Origin: VRUE01 sp036376915 | GTDB taxonomy: Bacteria; Actinomycetota; Thermoleophilia; Solirubrobacterales; 70-9 | Direction: 5' to 3' | Assembly: GCA_036376915.1 (NCBI GenBank) | Contig: DASUZK010000023.1 | Location: 1-64,000, forward strand | Length of the DNA stretch: 64,000 nucleotides | Shown here: positions 32,029 to 40,803 of the stretch, one piece after another | Numbering within the stretch: position 1 is the stretch's first letter | Layout of the letters: every line of letters begins with the position of its first letter | Notes under the pieces: generated by a model | What the model saw: only the letters and a program-made list of their open reading frames with translations | Databases searched by the model: none | What the model was told of the DNA's origin: nothing | Translations under genes and position numbers: made by a program

Positions 32029-33654
32029 GTGAGGGCCCCTCGGCGCGACTCGAAGTGGTGGGGATGGGGCGATCCCTCGATCCTCCCGGAGCTCGACGGC
32101 GAGGCACTCGAGACGCTGCGCGAGCGGGTCGGCGAGCTGAGCCCATCTCCGCGCGCGACGGAGCTCGAGGACTTCGAGCTGCCGCCGCCGGAGCCGCTGC
32201 CCCAAGCGCTCGTCGACGCGGTGGGCGAGGAGAACGTCTTCACCGGCCTCGAGGACCGGCTGCGGCATGCGACCGGCCGCGGCTATGCGGACCTGGCCCG
32301 GCTGCGCGGTGGCTACCTCGATGCGGCGCCCGACGGGGTGCTGCTGCCACCCGACGCCGACGCGGTGAAACGCGCTGTCCACGCATGTGCCGAACAGGGC
32401 GTTGCGGTGGTGCCGTTCGGGGGCGGGACCAGCGTCGTCGGCGGGGTCACGCCGCTGCGCGGCGAGCACTCGCGCGTGGTCAGCCTCGACCTGGCCCGGC
32501 TGCGCGGCGTGGAGGTCGACAGGCGCTCGCTCACGGCCACGCTCGGGGCCGGCCTGCGCGGGCCCGAGGCCGAAGCGGAGCTGGCGCCGCACGGGCTCGT
32601 CCTCGGCCATTACCCCCAGTCCTTCGAGTACGCGACGGTCGGCGGCTTTGCCGCGACCCGTTCCGCCGGGCAGGCCTCGAGCGGCTACGGGCGCTTCGAT
32701 TCGCTGGTCAGCTCGGTGCGCCTGATCGCCCCGGTCGGCGACCTGCGCACGCTGGAGACGCCGCACACGGCCGCCGGTCCCGCTCTACGCGAGCTGATCG
32801 TCGGCTCCGAGGGAGCCTTCGGCGTGATCCCCGACGTGACCGTGCGGGTGCGGCCGGCGCCGCGCGTGCGGCGCTACGAGGCCTGGATCGCCGAGAGCTT
32901 CGAGGCCGGAGCCGAGATCGTCCGCGCCCTGGCGCAGGGGCCGGGCCTGCCCGACGTGATCCGCGTCTCCGACGAGGAGGAGACGGAGGTCTCCCTGGCG
33001 CTCTCCGGCCCCCGCGGCCTCGCCGGCACGCTCTTCGGCGGCTATCTGGGCATGCGCCGGCGCCGCAGCGGCTGCCTGATCGTCGTCGGGCACGAGGGCG
33101 GGGAGGAGCCGGTCGCCCGCCGCCGAGCGCTCACGGTGCGCGAGCTGCGCCGCGGCGGCGGCGTCTACCTCGGGCAATCTGCCGGGCGCTCCTGGGAGCA
33201 CGGGCGCTACCAGGGGCCCTACCTGCGCGACACGCTGATGGAGATGGGGGCGATGGTCGAGACCCTGGAGACCTCGCACACCTGGAGCAGGCTGAAGGAG
33301 TTGCACGCGGCGGTCGGTACGGCGATCCGCGACTCGCTCACCGCTCAAGATACGCCCGGGCTCGTCTTCTGCCATCTCTCCCACGCCTACGCCGACGGCG
33401 CCTCGCTCTACTTCACCTTCATCTCCCGCGCCCGCCGAGGCGAGGAGATCGCCCAGTGGCAGCAGGTCAAGCGCGCCGCCTGCGAGGCGATCGTCGCCCA
33501 CGGCGGGACGATCACCCACCACCACGCCATCGGCCGCGACCATGCCCCCTACATGGAGGCGGAGGTGGGTCAGGCCGGCTTGGATGTGCTGCGTGCTGTG
33601 AAGGACCAGTTGGATCCGACCGGGATCATGAACCCCGGCAAGCTGATCTACTGA
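32029..33654 (+). CDS. FAD-binding oxidase, AGPS/glycolate-oxidase-like
   Basis: Flavoenzyme of the VAO/PCMH fold, 541 residues. The FAD region has VVPFGGGTSVVGGVTPLRG and YATVGGFAATRSAGQASSGYGRFDSLV. The C-terminal cap ends DQLDPTGIMNPGKLIY. The opening RRDSKWWGWGDP and the HAYADGASLYFTF and HHHAIGRDHAPY blocks are typical of bacterial relatives of alkyldihydroxyacetonephosphate synthase. An ether-lipid role is possible but not shown. I chose the GTG at 32029; a TTG at 31984 is the alternative. Confidence 0.85.
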   Translation: MRAPRRDSKWWGWGDPSILPELDGEALETLRERVGELSPSPRATELEDFELPPPEPLPQALVDAVGEENVFTGLEDRLRHATGRGYADLARLRGGYLDAAPDGVLLPPDADAVKRAVHACAEQGVAVVPFGGGTSVVGGVTPLRGEHSRVVSLDLARLRGVEVDRRSLTATLGAGLRGPEAEAELAPHGLVLGHYPQSFEYATVGGFAATRSAGQASSGYGRFDSLVSSVRLIAPVGDLRTLETPHTAAGPALRELIVGSEGAFGVIPDVTVRVRPAPRVRRYEAWIAESFEAGAEIVRALAQGPGLPDVIRVSDEEETEVSLALSGPRGLAGTLFGGYLGMRRRRSGCLIVVGHEGGEEPVARRRALTVRELRRGGGVYLGQSAGRSWEHGRYQGPYLRDTLMEMGAMVETLETSHTWSRLKELHAAVGTAIRDSLTAQDTPGLVFCHLSHAYADGASLYFTFISRARRGEEIAQWQQVKRAACEAIVAHGGTITHHHAIGRDHAPYMEAEVGQAGLDVLRAVKDQLDPTGIMNPGKLIY

Positions 33655-33724
33655 GAGGGCGTATCAGCACCGCCTATCATCTGGGTAGGTGCTCGCCTAG
33701 CTGGCCTAGCGGGTAGTCACCCCG

Positions 33725-36700
33725 TCACGGCCCGTCCTCTCGTACCCAAGTGTATTGTCCTCCGCCGGTCATCGACAGCTGCCAGCCCATTCCTCCTCCA
33801 ATGCCGTATATCTCTGTATAGATATTTGGGTTTGAAACGCTACGCGCATACTCATATATCCCTGCTATAAAGTATCCAAATGATCCGGATGCGTGGATCG
33901 TAGACGCTCCTCTCAGGTCATCCCAGGTCACGGCGTTGCTGGTAAAGCGTGCCCCGGCTACACACCAGCTATTCCCGAGCAGTTTGAGCAACCCTTTGAA
34001 GCTTTGCGCAAAGATCCATTTCTCGAGGTTTTTGATTGCCTCCAAGTTCTGACCTATAGTGCCCCCCAGGGATAGAGTCAGCGCACCTTTCCCTTGGTCA
34101 TTCCATACCCTGCATATGGTTAGGGTGAATGAGCCAAAGGGAGCCGAGACCGATCCCACACCACACCAGCCAGTTACTTCTAGTCCACTCGGGTCTCCCC
34201 GGTTAACCGGGTCATCTCCCGCGTAGGCATACGCTTCCCCTGTCTGCGCCAGCAGCGGGTCGACCGACATGAACTGGGCCGTGATCGGGTCGTAAGTCCT
34301 CGCCCGCAGGTAGATCAACCCAGTGCTCTGGTTGCGGTACTGCCCCCCGAAGCCCAGCTGGGTAGTCGCCGTACCCGTGTATTCCTGCACCGCCCCGTAT
34401 GGCGTGTAGGTGTATTTGCCTTTCGCTTCGCCGGAGGCGTTGGTTATCAGCCTGGTCGAGCCGATGTGGTCGTGGTGCAGGTAGGTCGCGGTTTCGGAGG
34501 CGATCTGCTCGAAGGGAAGCCCGTCGGGCCCGTAGAGGTAGTAGCTGGTTCCGTCGTAGAGCAGCAGCGGAAGCTCCCCCGAGACGTCCCAGGCGAACTG
34601 AGCTTCGACGCCGGAGATTTTCTGCGAAGCCCTGAGCCCCGTCCCGTCGTAGGCGTAGTCGTCTTCGATTTTCGCGACTTCGCCTTCTTCGGCCCGATCG
34701 ACCGAGATCAGGTTGCCCGCCTGGTCATAGCCGTAGGTGGTGCTCGGCCCCGAGGCCGGGTTGGCTTCGGTGCGCTGGCCCACTTCGTCGTAGGCGTATT
34801 CGGTCGTTCCCGCTTCTTCGAGCTGGGAGGCGTTGTCGTATTTGAGCGTGGTCCCACCTAGTTTGGTCGGGTTGTTGGCGGCGTCGTATTCGAAGGAGGT
34901 GCCGGCTCCTTTTTTCAGCCGCTCGCGTTCGTCGTATTCGTATTCGGGTTTTTCGGCCCCCGGCAGCCCCGTCTGGGTTGCCGATTTGACCAAGCCCATG
35001 TTGTCCCTTGCGTAGGAGATGGAGGCCAGCGTTTCAGAGGCCTTCTTCATCGTCGTTTTGGTCAGCTGGCCGGCGGGGTTGTATTCGTATTCGTCTTTGT
35101 TTTCCGAAGCCGAGGGGAAGGTCGTCGTTTTCAGCGCCGAGTCGCGGTTGTAGGCGAATTTGGTTTCTTTGCCGAGCCAGTCGGTGACTTTTTCGAGGCG
35201 GCCAGCGTTGTCGAAGCCTCGCGTAATCGCTTTGCCGTTGGGGTAGGTGATTTTGGTGATCTGGTTGCCGAGGTCGTATTCGTATTTGATGACTTCTTCG
35301 TTGCCGTTTTCGACTTCGGTCAGCCGGCCCAGGATGTCGTAGGCTTTTTCGGTCGTCCCCGTGCCGTCTTTCATTTCGGTGACGTTGCCGTCTTTGTCGT
35401 ATTTGTAGGTGACGTCCGCGGTCGCTTCTTCGGAGAAGTTGACTTTTTCGAGCCGGTCCCCGGCGTCGTAGGTGTATGTCGTCGTCCTCCCTTTGGCGTC
35501 TTTGAGCTCTTCGAGGTTGCCGGCGTCGTCGTATTTCTTCGTCGTTTTGCGTTCCAGGGGGTCGACCGTTTCGGTCAGCTGGCCGAGCAGGTTGCGTTTG
35601 TATTCGGTCGTTTTACCGCGCCCGTCGGTTTTGCTTTCGACCTGCCCCATCGAGTCGTAGGCGGTTTTGGTCGTGTTGCCGTTGGCGGCTTTGACTTCGA
35701 CCAGCTGGTTGGCTTCGTCGTAGACGTTGGTCGTGGCGTGGCCATTTGGGTTGGTCAGGACTTCGAGGTTGCCGGCGGCATCGTATTTGCGTTTCGTTTC
35801 GTGCCCGAGCGGGTCGGTCACGACTTCCGGGCGCCCCTGGGCGTCGCGTTCCGTTTCGGTCTCGAATTCGGCGGCTTCGGCCCCTTCTTCGTTGCCTCGA
35901 GGGCTGACGGTCGCGATGACGCGGCCGTTTTCGTCGTATTCGAAGGTCCTTTTGTCCCCGGCTGGGCTGGTTTCGGCTTCGAGGTTGCCGTATTCGTCGT
36001 ATTCGAAGGTCGTTTTGCGCCCCAGCGGGTCGGTCGATTCTTCCAAGTCGCCATTGGCGGCCCATTTGAATTTCGTTTCCTGGGTTTTTTCACCGGGAGC
36101 GGGGCGTTTGATCGATTCCGCGTCGCCGGCGGCGTTGCGGGTGATCGTCGTCGTGTTGCCCCGCGGCGTCGTTTCGGTCAGGACGTCATGGGTCGAGTTG
36201 TAGGTCCGTTTGGTTTCGTTGCCGTTGGCGTCTTTTTCAGAGGTTTTGTTGCCTTCGGCGTCGTAGCCGAAGGTCGTGGCGTTGTTGTTGGCGTCGGTTT
36301 CTTTGAGCAGCTGGTAGTCGGCGTTGTATTCGTATTTGGTCGTCTGGGCAAGTTCGGTGCCGTGGGCTCTGGTGATTTCAGCTAGCTCGTCGGCTCCGTT
36401 GAACTTCTCCAGCGTTTTGGAGCCGTTGGGCTCGGTGATCATCGTTTCTTTGACGCCTTCGGTCACTTTGTATTCCAGTTCGCGTTCCTCGCCTAGCGGA
36501 TCGATCTGCAGGGTGACGCGGTCAGAGCCGTCGAATTCGTTTTCGGTCGTATTGCCGCGCCCATCGGTGCGCTCGGTCATCCGGTGGGAGCCGTCGTAGT
36601 CGAATTCCCAGTTGGGTTCTTCTTCGCCGGGCAGGGTCACAGTCGTCAGCTCGCCCGATTCGTAGGTGTATTGGACTTTGCCCCCCAGCGGGTCTTCGAC

Positions 36701-37414
36701 GCTTTTGACCTTGCCCGATTCGTAGGTGAAGACGAGCTCCCTTTCCTCTTCATCCTCAACCGTTTTCAGCTTGCCTTCTTCGTAGCTGAGGGTGAGCGAG
36801 AGGCCGTGGCGGTCTGTGACTTTGGTCAGTAGCCCCGATTCGTTGAATTTGAGCTCTTCCTGGTTGGGCAGGGTGTAGATGTAGCTTTCGCCTTCTTTGA
36901 CAAGGGTGGCCTGCACCCAGTCGCCGGGGGTGTACGTCGCGCCGACGATGTTGAAGACGATGGCCGAGCCGTTGTCGTGGTGCACGGTTGCGGTCGGGGT
37001 TTCTGCTTCTTCGTCGATCACCAGATGTGCGCTGTAGGGGCCGGTCCAGCCGTAGCCGTATGGGCCCGCCGTTTCCTGTTCGGCGGCGAGCTGGGCGTTG
37101 TAGGTGCGGGTTATGCCGAGGTCGGGGCCGCGGCCGCCGAGCGGGGCGATGTCGGTCTGTTCCTCGGTGAGGTTGCCGGTGGCGCAGTTGATCGGGTCCC
37201 CGGTGCAGGACGGTTCCTGGTCCGGGGCGCCGGGGTTTTCCCCGCCGTAGCCTTCCGGGGGGGTGTAGGGGGGTGGCGGGGGCGGTTCGCTTTCGCCGCA
37301 GGTCGCCGCCGCCGCGGCGGCGAGGAGGGCGCTGAGGAGGAGGGTGGAAAGCAATGCCCAGATGGCCAACCTGGCTCGGCGGACTAACGGGACCGGTGGG
37401 TTGGGAAGTTGCAC
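33725..37414 (-). CDS. secreted RHS/YD-repeat protein with variable C-terminal tip
   Basis: Large surface protein of 1229 residues. It starts at a GTG with GGAAAGGA 8-9 bases upstream. A signal peptide (LAIWALLSTLLLSALLAAAAA) is followed by a proline-rich linker. A DUF6531-like opening (INCATGNLTEEQTDIAPLGGRGPDLGITRTYN) comes next, then roughly 30 YD repeats forming a cocoon-like shell. The RHS core ends GLIYLRARTYDPITAQFMSVDPL and AYAGDDPVNRGDPSGLE. The last ~155 residues are a different, Gly/Ser/aromatic-rich domain with two Cys pairs and lower GC, the usual place of a polymorphic toxin tip. No immunity gene is seen after it. Confidence 0.88.
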   Translation of the reverse strand: MQLPNPPVPLVRRARLAIWALLSTLLLSALLAAAAAATCGESEPPPPPPYTPPEGYGGENPGAPDQEPSCTGDPINCATGNLTEEQTDIAPLGGRGPDLGITRTYNAQLAAEQETAGPYGYGWTGPYSAHLVIDEEAETPTATVHHDNGSAIVFNIVGATYTPGDWVQATLVKEGESYIYTLPNQEELKFNESGLLTKVTDRHGLSLTLSYEEGKLKTVEDEEERELVFTYESGKVKSVEDPLGGKVQYTYESGELTTVTLPGEEEPNWEFDYDGSHRMTERTDGRGNTTENEFDGSDRVTLQIDPLGEERELEYKVTEGVKETMITEPNGSKTLEKFNGADELAEITRAHGTELAQTTKYEYNADYQLLKETDANNNATTFGYDAEGNKTSEKDANGNETKRTYNSTHDVLTETTPRGNTTTITRNAAGDAESIKRPAPGEKTQETKFKWAANGDLEESTDPLGRKTTFEYDEYGNLEAETSPAGDKRTFEYDENGRVIATVSPRGNEEGAEAAEFETETERDAQGRPEVVTDPLGHETKRKYDAAGNLEVLTNPNGHATTNVYDEANQLVEVKAANGNTTKTAYDSMGQVESKTDGRGKTTEYKRNLLGQLTETVDPLERKTTKKYDDAGNLEELKDAKGRTTTYTYDAGDRLEKVNFSEEATADVTYKYDKDGNVTEMKDGTGTTEKAYDILGRLTEVENGNEEVIKYEYDLGNQITKITYPNGKAITRGFDNAGRLEKVTDWLGKETKFAYNRDSALKTTTFPSASENKDEYEYNPAGQLTKTTMKKASETLASISYARDNMGLVKSATQTGLPGAEKPEYEYDERERLKKGAGTSFEYDAANNPTKLGGTTLKYDNASQLEEAGTTEYAYDEVGQRTEANPASGPSTTYGYDQAGNLISVDRAEEGEVAKIEDDYAYDGTGLRASQKISGVEAQFAWDVSGELPLLLYDGTSYYLYGPDGLPFEQIASETATYLHHDHIGSTRLITNASGEAKGKYTYTPYGAVQEYTGTATTQLGFGGQYRNQSTGLIYLRARTYDPITAQFMSVDPLLAQTGEAYAYAGDDPVNRGDPSGLEVTGWCGVGSVSAPFGSFTLTICRVWNDQGKGALTLSLGGTIGQNLEAIKNLEKWIFAQSFKGLLKLLGNSWCVAGARFTSNAVTWDDLRGASTIHASGSFGYFIAGIYEYARSVSNPNIYTEIYGIGGGMGWQLSMTGGGQYTWVREDGP

Positions 37415-37502
37415 TGGGGGGATTCCTTTCCAGGGCCATGCGGCCCCGACCTGCTCCAAAAGGCTTCCCCGCCGGGCGTCTCCCCCCAACAGCCTCTGCG
37501 AT

Positions 37503-37531
37503 TGAATAGCAGAGAATTAATGAGCAAGCAA
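37503..37531 (-). promoter_or_regulatory. promoter of the RHS gene
   Basis: On the minus strand: -35 TTGCTT (37526-37531), 17-base spacer, -10 TATTCA (37503-37508). It lies in the only AT-rich patch nearby, about 90 bases before the GTG. Confidence 0.5.
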
Positions 37532-37551
37532 GAAATCTTTAGGAAACTAGG

Positions 37552-37573
37552 GTGGCTTCATGCCCAAAGCCAC
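37552..37573 (-). terminator. hairpin after the HTH-membrane gene
   Basis: Perfect 7-bp arms GTGGCTT / AAGCCAC with an 8-base loop, 21 bases past the stop of the upstream gene and before the RHS promoter. Confidence 0.45.
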
Positions 37574-37593
37574 GAAGAGCTACCTGCACCTCC

Positions 37594-38487
37594 TCAGCGG
37601 ATCGCCGGGCCGGTGATCTCGCCGCGCAGGACGGACTCGCCGGTGTAGGGGGGAAGGCGGCGTTCCGCCTTGGCCTTGGCAAGAACGGCTTTGTAAGCGG
37701 CGTTTGAGGTGAGCGAGACGTCGACCTGGTCGAAGGCTCCGCCGGCGACGTAGCTGAGAACCTGGGTCGGGATTGGCAGCTGCACGGCCAGCTTGCCTTC
37801 GTCTTGCTCGTCGACCGCCACCGCGCCGATCCGCAGGACCAGTTTCGGCGAGCGGTAGAGCCAGATCGTGTAGGTCTCGCCGGGCGGGGAGGGCTCCAGC
37901 CCTTCTGCTTCGACCTGCAGCAGGACACTCTTCTTGTAGCGCCCGAAGAGAGCTCGGCCGCTGGCGTCGCCGCCGTCGGCCGGTTCGAGGATCGCCTGGG
38001 TGAGCTTGCTTTCTTCGGCCGCGGTGAGGGACGTTCCGCCGTTTGCCGAGGTCGTCGTGGACGAGCCTCCGTCATCGCCGCCGAGGATCAGGACGACGAC
38101 CAGGGCCAGGACGACCAGAGCACCCGCGCCGATGCCGATCAGGGCGCCGCGATCCTTCGACCCGTGCAGCCGGGCGAGCGGCGAGGGCCGCGTGGCCTGC
38201 TTGGGTGGCACCGGGGAGGGCGGGGCTGAAGCCGGCTCGGGGGCTGGTGGCTGTGGCGTTGCGAGAGGCGGTTGCCGCACGACCGGTGGCGGTGGGGGGA
38301 CGGGCGGCGTCGACGCTTCCGGGGGCTCGGCTGGTGCCGGGGGCTCGTCGACCTCCGACAGCGCCTCCTTCACCCGCGCGCGCAGCTCCTCGACGCTGAT
38401 CCCCATCAGCGCGGCCATGTCCTCGTAGCCCTCTTCGCGCTGCGCGAGCAGCCGGAGCATCGCCTTCTGGTCGTCGGTCAGTGCCAC
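37594..38487 (-). CDS. HTH - Pro-rich linker - membrane - RskA-like domain protein
   Basis: A single-pass membrane protein of 297 residues. Residues 1-45 form a sigma-region-4-like helix-turn-helix (LTDDQKAMLRLLAQREEGYEDMAALMGISVEELRARV). A long Pro/Ala linker with basic end follows (about 48-115). One membrane segment (ALIGIGAGALVVLALVVVLIL) and an outer domain come next. The outer part (GRALFGRYKKSVLLQVEAEGLEPSPPGETYTIWLY) resembles the outer domain of anti-sigma-K factors. It may sense the envelope and act on DNA or on a sigma factor; this is inference. The GTG start has TAGGCT 8 bases upstream. Confidence 0.7.
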   Translation of the reverse strand: MALTDDQKAMLRLLAQREEGYEDMAALMGISVEELRARVKEALSEVDEPPAPAEPPEASTPPVPPPPPVVRQPPLATPQPPAPEPASAPPSPVPPKQATRPSPLARLHGSKDRGALIGIGAGALVVLALVVVLILGGDDGGSSTTTSANGGTSLTAAEESKLTQAILEPADGGDASGRALFGRYKKSVLLQVEAEGLEPSPPGETYTIWLYRSPKLVLRIGAVAVDEQDEGKLAVQLPIPTQVLSYVAGGAFDQVDVSLTSNAAYKAVLAKAKAERRLPPYTGESVLRGEITGPAIR

Positions 38488-38495
38488 GGGCGGGA

Positions 38496-38501
38496 AGCCT
38501 A
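38496..38501 (-). promoter_or_regulatory. -10 box TAGGCT, minus strand
   Basis: TAGGCT, 8 bases before the GTG at 38487. Confidence 0.5.
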
Positions 38502-38529
38502 CGCGAGCATCTCCCCCCGTGACAGGGGG

Positions 38530-38573
38530 GTGTCTGAGCTTAACCACGTCTATATGTGGCCAAGCTCAGACAC
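38530..38573. repeat. hairpin between divergent starts
   Basis: Arms GTGTCTGAGCTT / AAGCTCAGACAC with an inner CCAC/GTGG step. It lies between two divergently transcribed genes, so it cannot be a simple terminator of either. Confidence 0.6.
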
Positions 38574-38584
38574 GGGTCAGGGAA

Positions 38585-38590
38585 TAGGGT
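38585..38590 (+). promoter_or_regulatory. -10 box TAGGGT before the thioesterase
   Basis: TAGGGT, 6 bases before the GTG at 38597. Confidence 0.5.
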
Positions 38591-38596
38591 CTCGGC

Positions 38597-39004
38597 GTGG
38601 CCGACGACCCGCGAGGACTCGTGTCTCACTTCGACGCCCTACTGGGGACGGAGTGGCTCGACGACGACCCCGGGCACGCTCGCGTGCGGGTGCAGATGCG
38701 GGACGAGCTGCGCCAGCCGGTCGGGCTCCTGCACGGCGGCGTGATGTCGAGCCTGGTCGAGAGCGTCTGCTCGCGGGCGACCGCGCTGGCGGTGCTCGAC
38801 GACGGGATGATGGCGATGGGCCAGTCGATCAGCGTCAACTTCATCCGCCCGGTGACCGAGGGGCATGCCGAGGTCCAGGCCAAGGCCAAGCATCGAGGTC
38901 GGACCACCTGGGTCTGGGACGCCGAGGTCCGCGATGCAAGCGATCGACTCTGCGCCCTCGCGCAGATGACCGTCGCCGTCAGGCCGATCCCGAAGTCCGG
39001 TTAA
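38597..39004 (+). CDS. PaaI family hotdog-fold thioesterase
   Basis: Acyl-CoA thioesterase-like protein of 135 residues, single hotdog fold. The family motif is VGLLHGGVMSSLVESV, with HGG and the Glu/Ser helix typical of PaaI. ISVNFIRPVTEGHAEVQAKAKHRG is the following strand pair. Substrate is unknown. Its last 4 bases overlap the 3' end of nadE on the other strand. Confidence 0.85.
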   Translation: MADDPRGLVSHFDALLGTEWLDDDPGHARVRVQMRDELRQPVGLLHGGVMSSLVESVCSRATALAVLDDGMMAMGQSISVNFIRPVTEGHAEVQAKAKHRGRTTWVWDAEVRDASDRLCALAQMTVAVRPIPKSG

Positions 39005-40671
39005 CCCCCAAATCTGTTCGTGATCGGGAGCCGCCGGTCGCGGCCGAATGCCCTCGGCGTAATCCGGATCCCCGGCGCGGCCTGGCGCCGCTTGTACTCG
39101 GAGCGGTCGACCATGCGGATGACGTCGTCGACGACTCCGGCCGGTAGGCCAGCGGCGATCATCTCCTCGCGGCCCTCGTCGCGCTCGACGTAGGACTCGA
39201 GGATGCGGTCGAGCAGGTCGTAGGGGGGCAACGAGTCGCTGTCGAGCTGGTCGGGGCGCAGCTCCGCCGAGGGGGCCCGCTCCAGCACCGACGCCGGCAC
39301 CAGCTCGCGGCCGGCGCTCTCGTTGCGGTGGCGGGTCAGCTCGTAGACCAGCGTCTTCGGCACGTCCTTGATCGCGGCGAAGCCGCCTGCCATGTCGCCG
39401 TAGAGGGTCGCGTAGCCGACCGACATCTCGCTCTTGTTGCCGGTGGTCAGCACCAGCCAGCCATGCTTGTTGGAGAGCGCCATCATCATGTTGCCGCGGA
39501 TCCGCGCCTGGACGTTCTCGGCCGCGAGGTCGGGCTCGGACGGCCGGCTCGGGTCGCGCGGCAACCCCTCGTCGGCCTCTTCGCCGTCGTTGCTCCGCCC
39601 GAACGCATCCGAGAGCGACCTCTCGTACTCGGCCATCGCCGCGGCGATCGGGATCTCGACCAGCTCTGTGCCGAGCCCGGTGGCGATAGTCCGCGCATCT
39701 GCCTGTGTTTCAAGGCTCGAGTGTGGCGAGGGCATCACAACGCAGCTGACCCGGTCGGGCCCGAGGGCGTCGACGGCCAACAGCGCGACGAGGGCCGAGT
39801 CGATGCCGCCGGAGAGCGCCACGCCGACGTGGCGGAAGCCGTTCTTGAGCACGTAGTCGCGCAGGCCGAGCACGAGGGCGGAGTAGACCTCGGCGAGGTC
39901 GGAGAGCGGTTGGGCGAGACGGGTCGGGCCGGGGGAGGGGACCTCGCAGACCAGCAGCTCCTCCTCGAACTGGGCCGCGCGGGCGATCACCTCCCCGCTG
40001 GGGTCGACGAGGAGGCTGTGCCCGTCGAAGACCAGCTCGTCCTGGCCACCGACGAGGTTGCAAAAGGCGAAGTAGGTGCCGTAGGCACGGGCGCGCTCGG
40101 CGAACATCGCTTCGCGCTCGCGCCCCTTGCCGCGGTGGTACGGCGAGCCCGACGGGTTGGCGATCAGGCTCGCGCCCGCCGCGGCCTCGGTCGAGGCAGG
40201 CGGCCCCGGCGCCCAGACGTCCTCGCAGACGGTCAGCCCCACCCGCTGGCCGCCGACCTCGATCGTCTCGGGCTCGCTGCCGGGGACGAAGTAGCGCTGC
40301 TCGTCGAAGACGGAGTAGTTGGGCAGCCGGTTCTTGCGGTAGATGGTGCGCAGCTCCCCGTCGGCCAGCACGGCGAGCGAGTTGTGGGCGTGGCGGAAAT
40401 CGCCACCGCCCGCGACCGGCTCGGCGAAGCCCACCAGCGCGACCAGGCCGGCGGTCTCGCCGGCGAGCTCCTCGACCGCGCGCCTGTTCGCCTCGACGAA
40501 GTGCCGCTTCAGGTAGAGGTCCTCGGCCGGGTAGCCGGGCACGCAGAGCTCGGGGAAGACGACCAGCTCGGCCCCCTCGGCGCGAGCGTGGCCGATCCAC
40601 TCCGCGATCTTGGCGGAGTTGCCCTCGACGTCGCCGACAGTCGGGTCGATTTGGGCGAGCGCTACGCGCAC
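39001..40671 (-). CDS. nadE: NAD+ synthase, glutamine-hydrolysing
   Basis: Last step of NAD synthesis: amidates nicotinic acid adenine dinucleotide with ammonia from glutamine. It has 556 residues. The N-terminal nitrilase-fold amidase has the triad in FPELCVPGYPAEDL (Glu), IYRKNRLPNY (Lys) and VGLTVCEDVWAPG (Cys). The synthase domain has the PP-loop GVALSGGIDSALVALLA and NKSEMSVGYATLYGDMAGG. The GTG start has GGAG 6-9 bases upstream. Confidence 0.96.
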   Translation of the reverse strand: MRVALAQIDPTVGDVEGNSAKIAEWIGHARAEGAELVVFPELCVPGYPAEDLYLKRHFVEANRRAVEELAGETAGLVALVGFAEPVAGGGDFRHAHNSLAVLADGELRTIYRKNRLPNYSVFDEQRYFVPGSEPETIEVGGQRVGLTVCEDVWAPGPPASTEAAAGASLIANPSGSPYHRGKGREREAMFAERARAYGTYFAFCNLVGGQDELVFDGHSLLVDPSGEVIARAAQFEEELLVCEVPSPGPTRLAQPLSDLAEVYSALVLGLRDYVLKNGFRHVGVALSGGIDSALVALLAVDALGPDRVSCVVMPSPHSSLETQADARTIATGLGTELVEIPIAAAMAEYERSLSDAFGRSNDGEEADEGLPRDPSRPSEPDLAAENVQARIRGNMMMALSNKHGWLVLTTGNKSEMSVGYATLYGDMAGGFAAIKDVPKTLVYELTRHRNESAGRELVPASVLERAPSAELRPDQLDSDSLPPYDLLDRILESYVERDEGREEMIAAGLPAGVVDDVIRMVDRSEYKRRQAAPGIRITPRAFGRDRRLPITNRFGG

Positions 40672-40718
40672 GGTGCGCTCCGGCGGGGGTTCACCCCCGA
40701 AGTATCTCGGCCCAGCCG

Positions 40719-40764
40719 TGAGTTCGCCTTTTCCGGGGCAATGACCCCGAAAAAGGCGAACTCA
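40719..40764. repeat. 20-bp hairpin between nadE and the metalloprotease
   Basis: Arms TGAGTTCGCCTTTTCCGGGG / CCCCGAAAAAGGCGAACTCA with one mismatch and a 6-base loop, between divergent genes. The GCCTTT...GGGG layout recalls the bulged hairpins at 14417 and 50216, but the outer stem differs. Confidence 0.6.
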
Positions 40765-40790
40765 GCAGAAGAAGAGAGGGGGGACGGCGA

Positions 40791-40796
40791 TAGATT
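40791..40796 (+). promoter_or_regulatory. -10 box TAGATT before the metalloprotease
   Basis: TAGATT, 7 bases before the GTG at 40804. Confidence 0.5.
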
Positions 40797-40803
40797 GCCG
40801 CGC

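Noticed and set aside
33655..33724. tRNA-like stretch after the FAD oxidase gene
   Set aside because: It has some tRNA-tail-like bases, but no cloverleaf with paired acceptor and anticodon arms can be drawn.
39328..40800. Long upstream extension of the metalloprotease frame
   Set aside because: It is antisense to nadE. The signal peptide and the TAGATT box place the start at 40804.
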